In this document: positions 63,961 to 64,000 of the stretch, piece by piece
Layout: each line of letters opens with the position of its first letter
Numbering within the stretch: the first letter of the stretch is position 1
Assembly: GCA_965223165.1 (NCBI GenBank)
Contig: CBDCVQ010000020.1
Span: forward strand, 1,364,001-1,428,000
Length of the DNA: 64,000 nt
Source: JABDMH01 sp965223165
GTDB lineage: Bacteria > Bacteroidota > Bacteroidia > Chitinophagales > Saprospiraceae
Reading direction: 5' to 3'
Translations under genes and position numbers: made by a program
Notes under the pieces: model-generated
Databases searched by the model: none
What the model was told of the DNA's origin: nothing
The model's input: only the letters and a program-made list of their open reading frames with translations

Positions 63961-64000
63961 AGTTGAAGGGCCTCCTAGATGCTTCCTAGTATCGGTCGCT

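Overview
The window looks like chromosome from a Bacteroidota bacterium, probably near the Saprospiria (Lewinella/Haliscomenobacter type). That placement is inferred from family content: type IX secretion C-terminal domains of both kinds (a type A domain on the ELWxxDGT-repeat protein, a gliding-type CHU_C domain on the lectin protein), a GMC oxidoreductase paired with a gluconate-dehydrogenase subunit 3-like protein, DUF2911, double-glycine leader peptides of the Bacteroidetes kind, and many signal-peptide proteins. I saw no rRNA, tRNA or CRISPR array.

Layout. 0.1-24 kb is mostly ordinary chromosome: a Wzz-like protein translationally coupled to cobalamin-dependent methionine synthase (metH), a DUF2911/TPR protein, a VanY-like carboxypeptidase, a CNHC-type thioredoxin-fold protein, an ECF sigma/anti-sigma/outer-membrane trio, a YpdA-like reductase, a giant phosphoesterase/beta-barrel fusion, an M20 amidohydrolase, a BNR-propeller protein and an amidohydrolase. 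Short repeats (17-bp units, TTAGCC hexamers) and a 170-bp near-palindrome lie between convergent genes. 24.2-25.6 kb holds a MazEF pair and a decayed second toxin-antitoxin locus among dispersed repeats, followed by the GMC oxidoreductase pair (25.6-28 kb).

28.6-43.2 kb is the most interesting part: a ribosomally made, modified peptide (RiPP) cluster of the grasp-with-spasm kind. It has two GG-leader precursors, an attenuator-like terminator, an ATP-grasp ligase, a 60-codon overlapping ORF, a SPASM-domain partner without a radical-SAM cysteine motif, and a coupled TlpA-like lipoprotein. A nest of insertion sequences (32.28-38.12 kb: an IS66 element carrying both an IS5-type and a second IS66 insertion, all with readable target duplications, sitting in an IS21 remnant) separates this from an opposing operon with a C39 peptidase, ABC exporter, HlyD-type fusion protein, DUF6624-like lipoprotein and small HTH regulator. 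The peptidase and the exporter look like one protein split by a single-base frameshift. The likely pathway is precursor synthesis, ester/amide crosslinking by the ATP-grasp enzyme with its SPASM partner, cleavage after GG by C39 and export through ABC/HlyD.

43.7-45.8 kb has recX coupled to a HAD phosphatase, and a membrane protein. Two large repeat arrays of related GC-rich, hairpin-bearing units (46.1-48.85 kb and 61.5-64 kb) lie in opposite orientation on either side of a 12.6-kb block with a Tat-exported Gfo/Idh oxidoreductase, a sodium:solute symporter, a T9SS ELWxxDGT protein, a CehA/McbA-like hydrolase, an SGNH hydrolase and a lectin with a gliding-type C-terminus.
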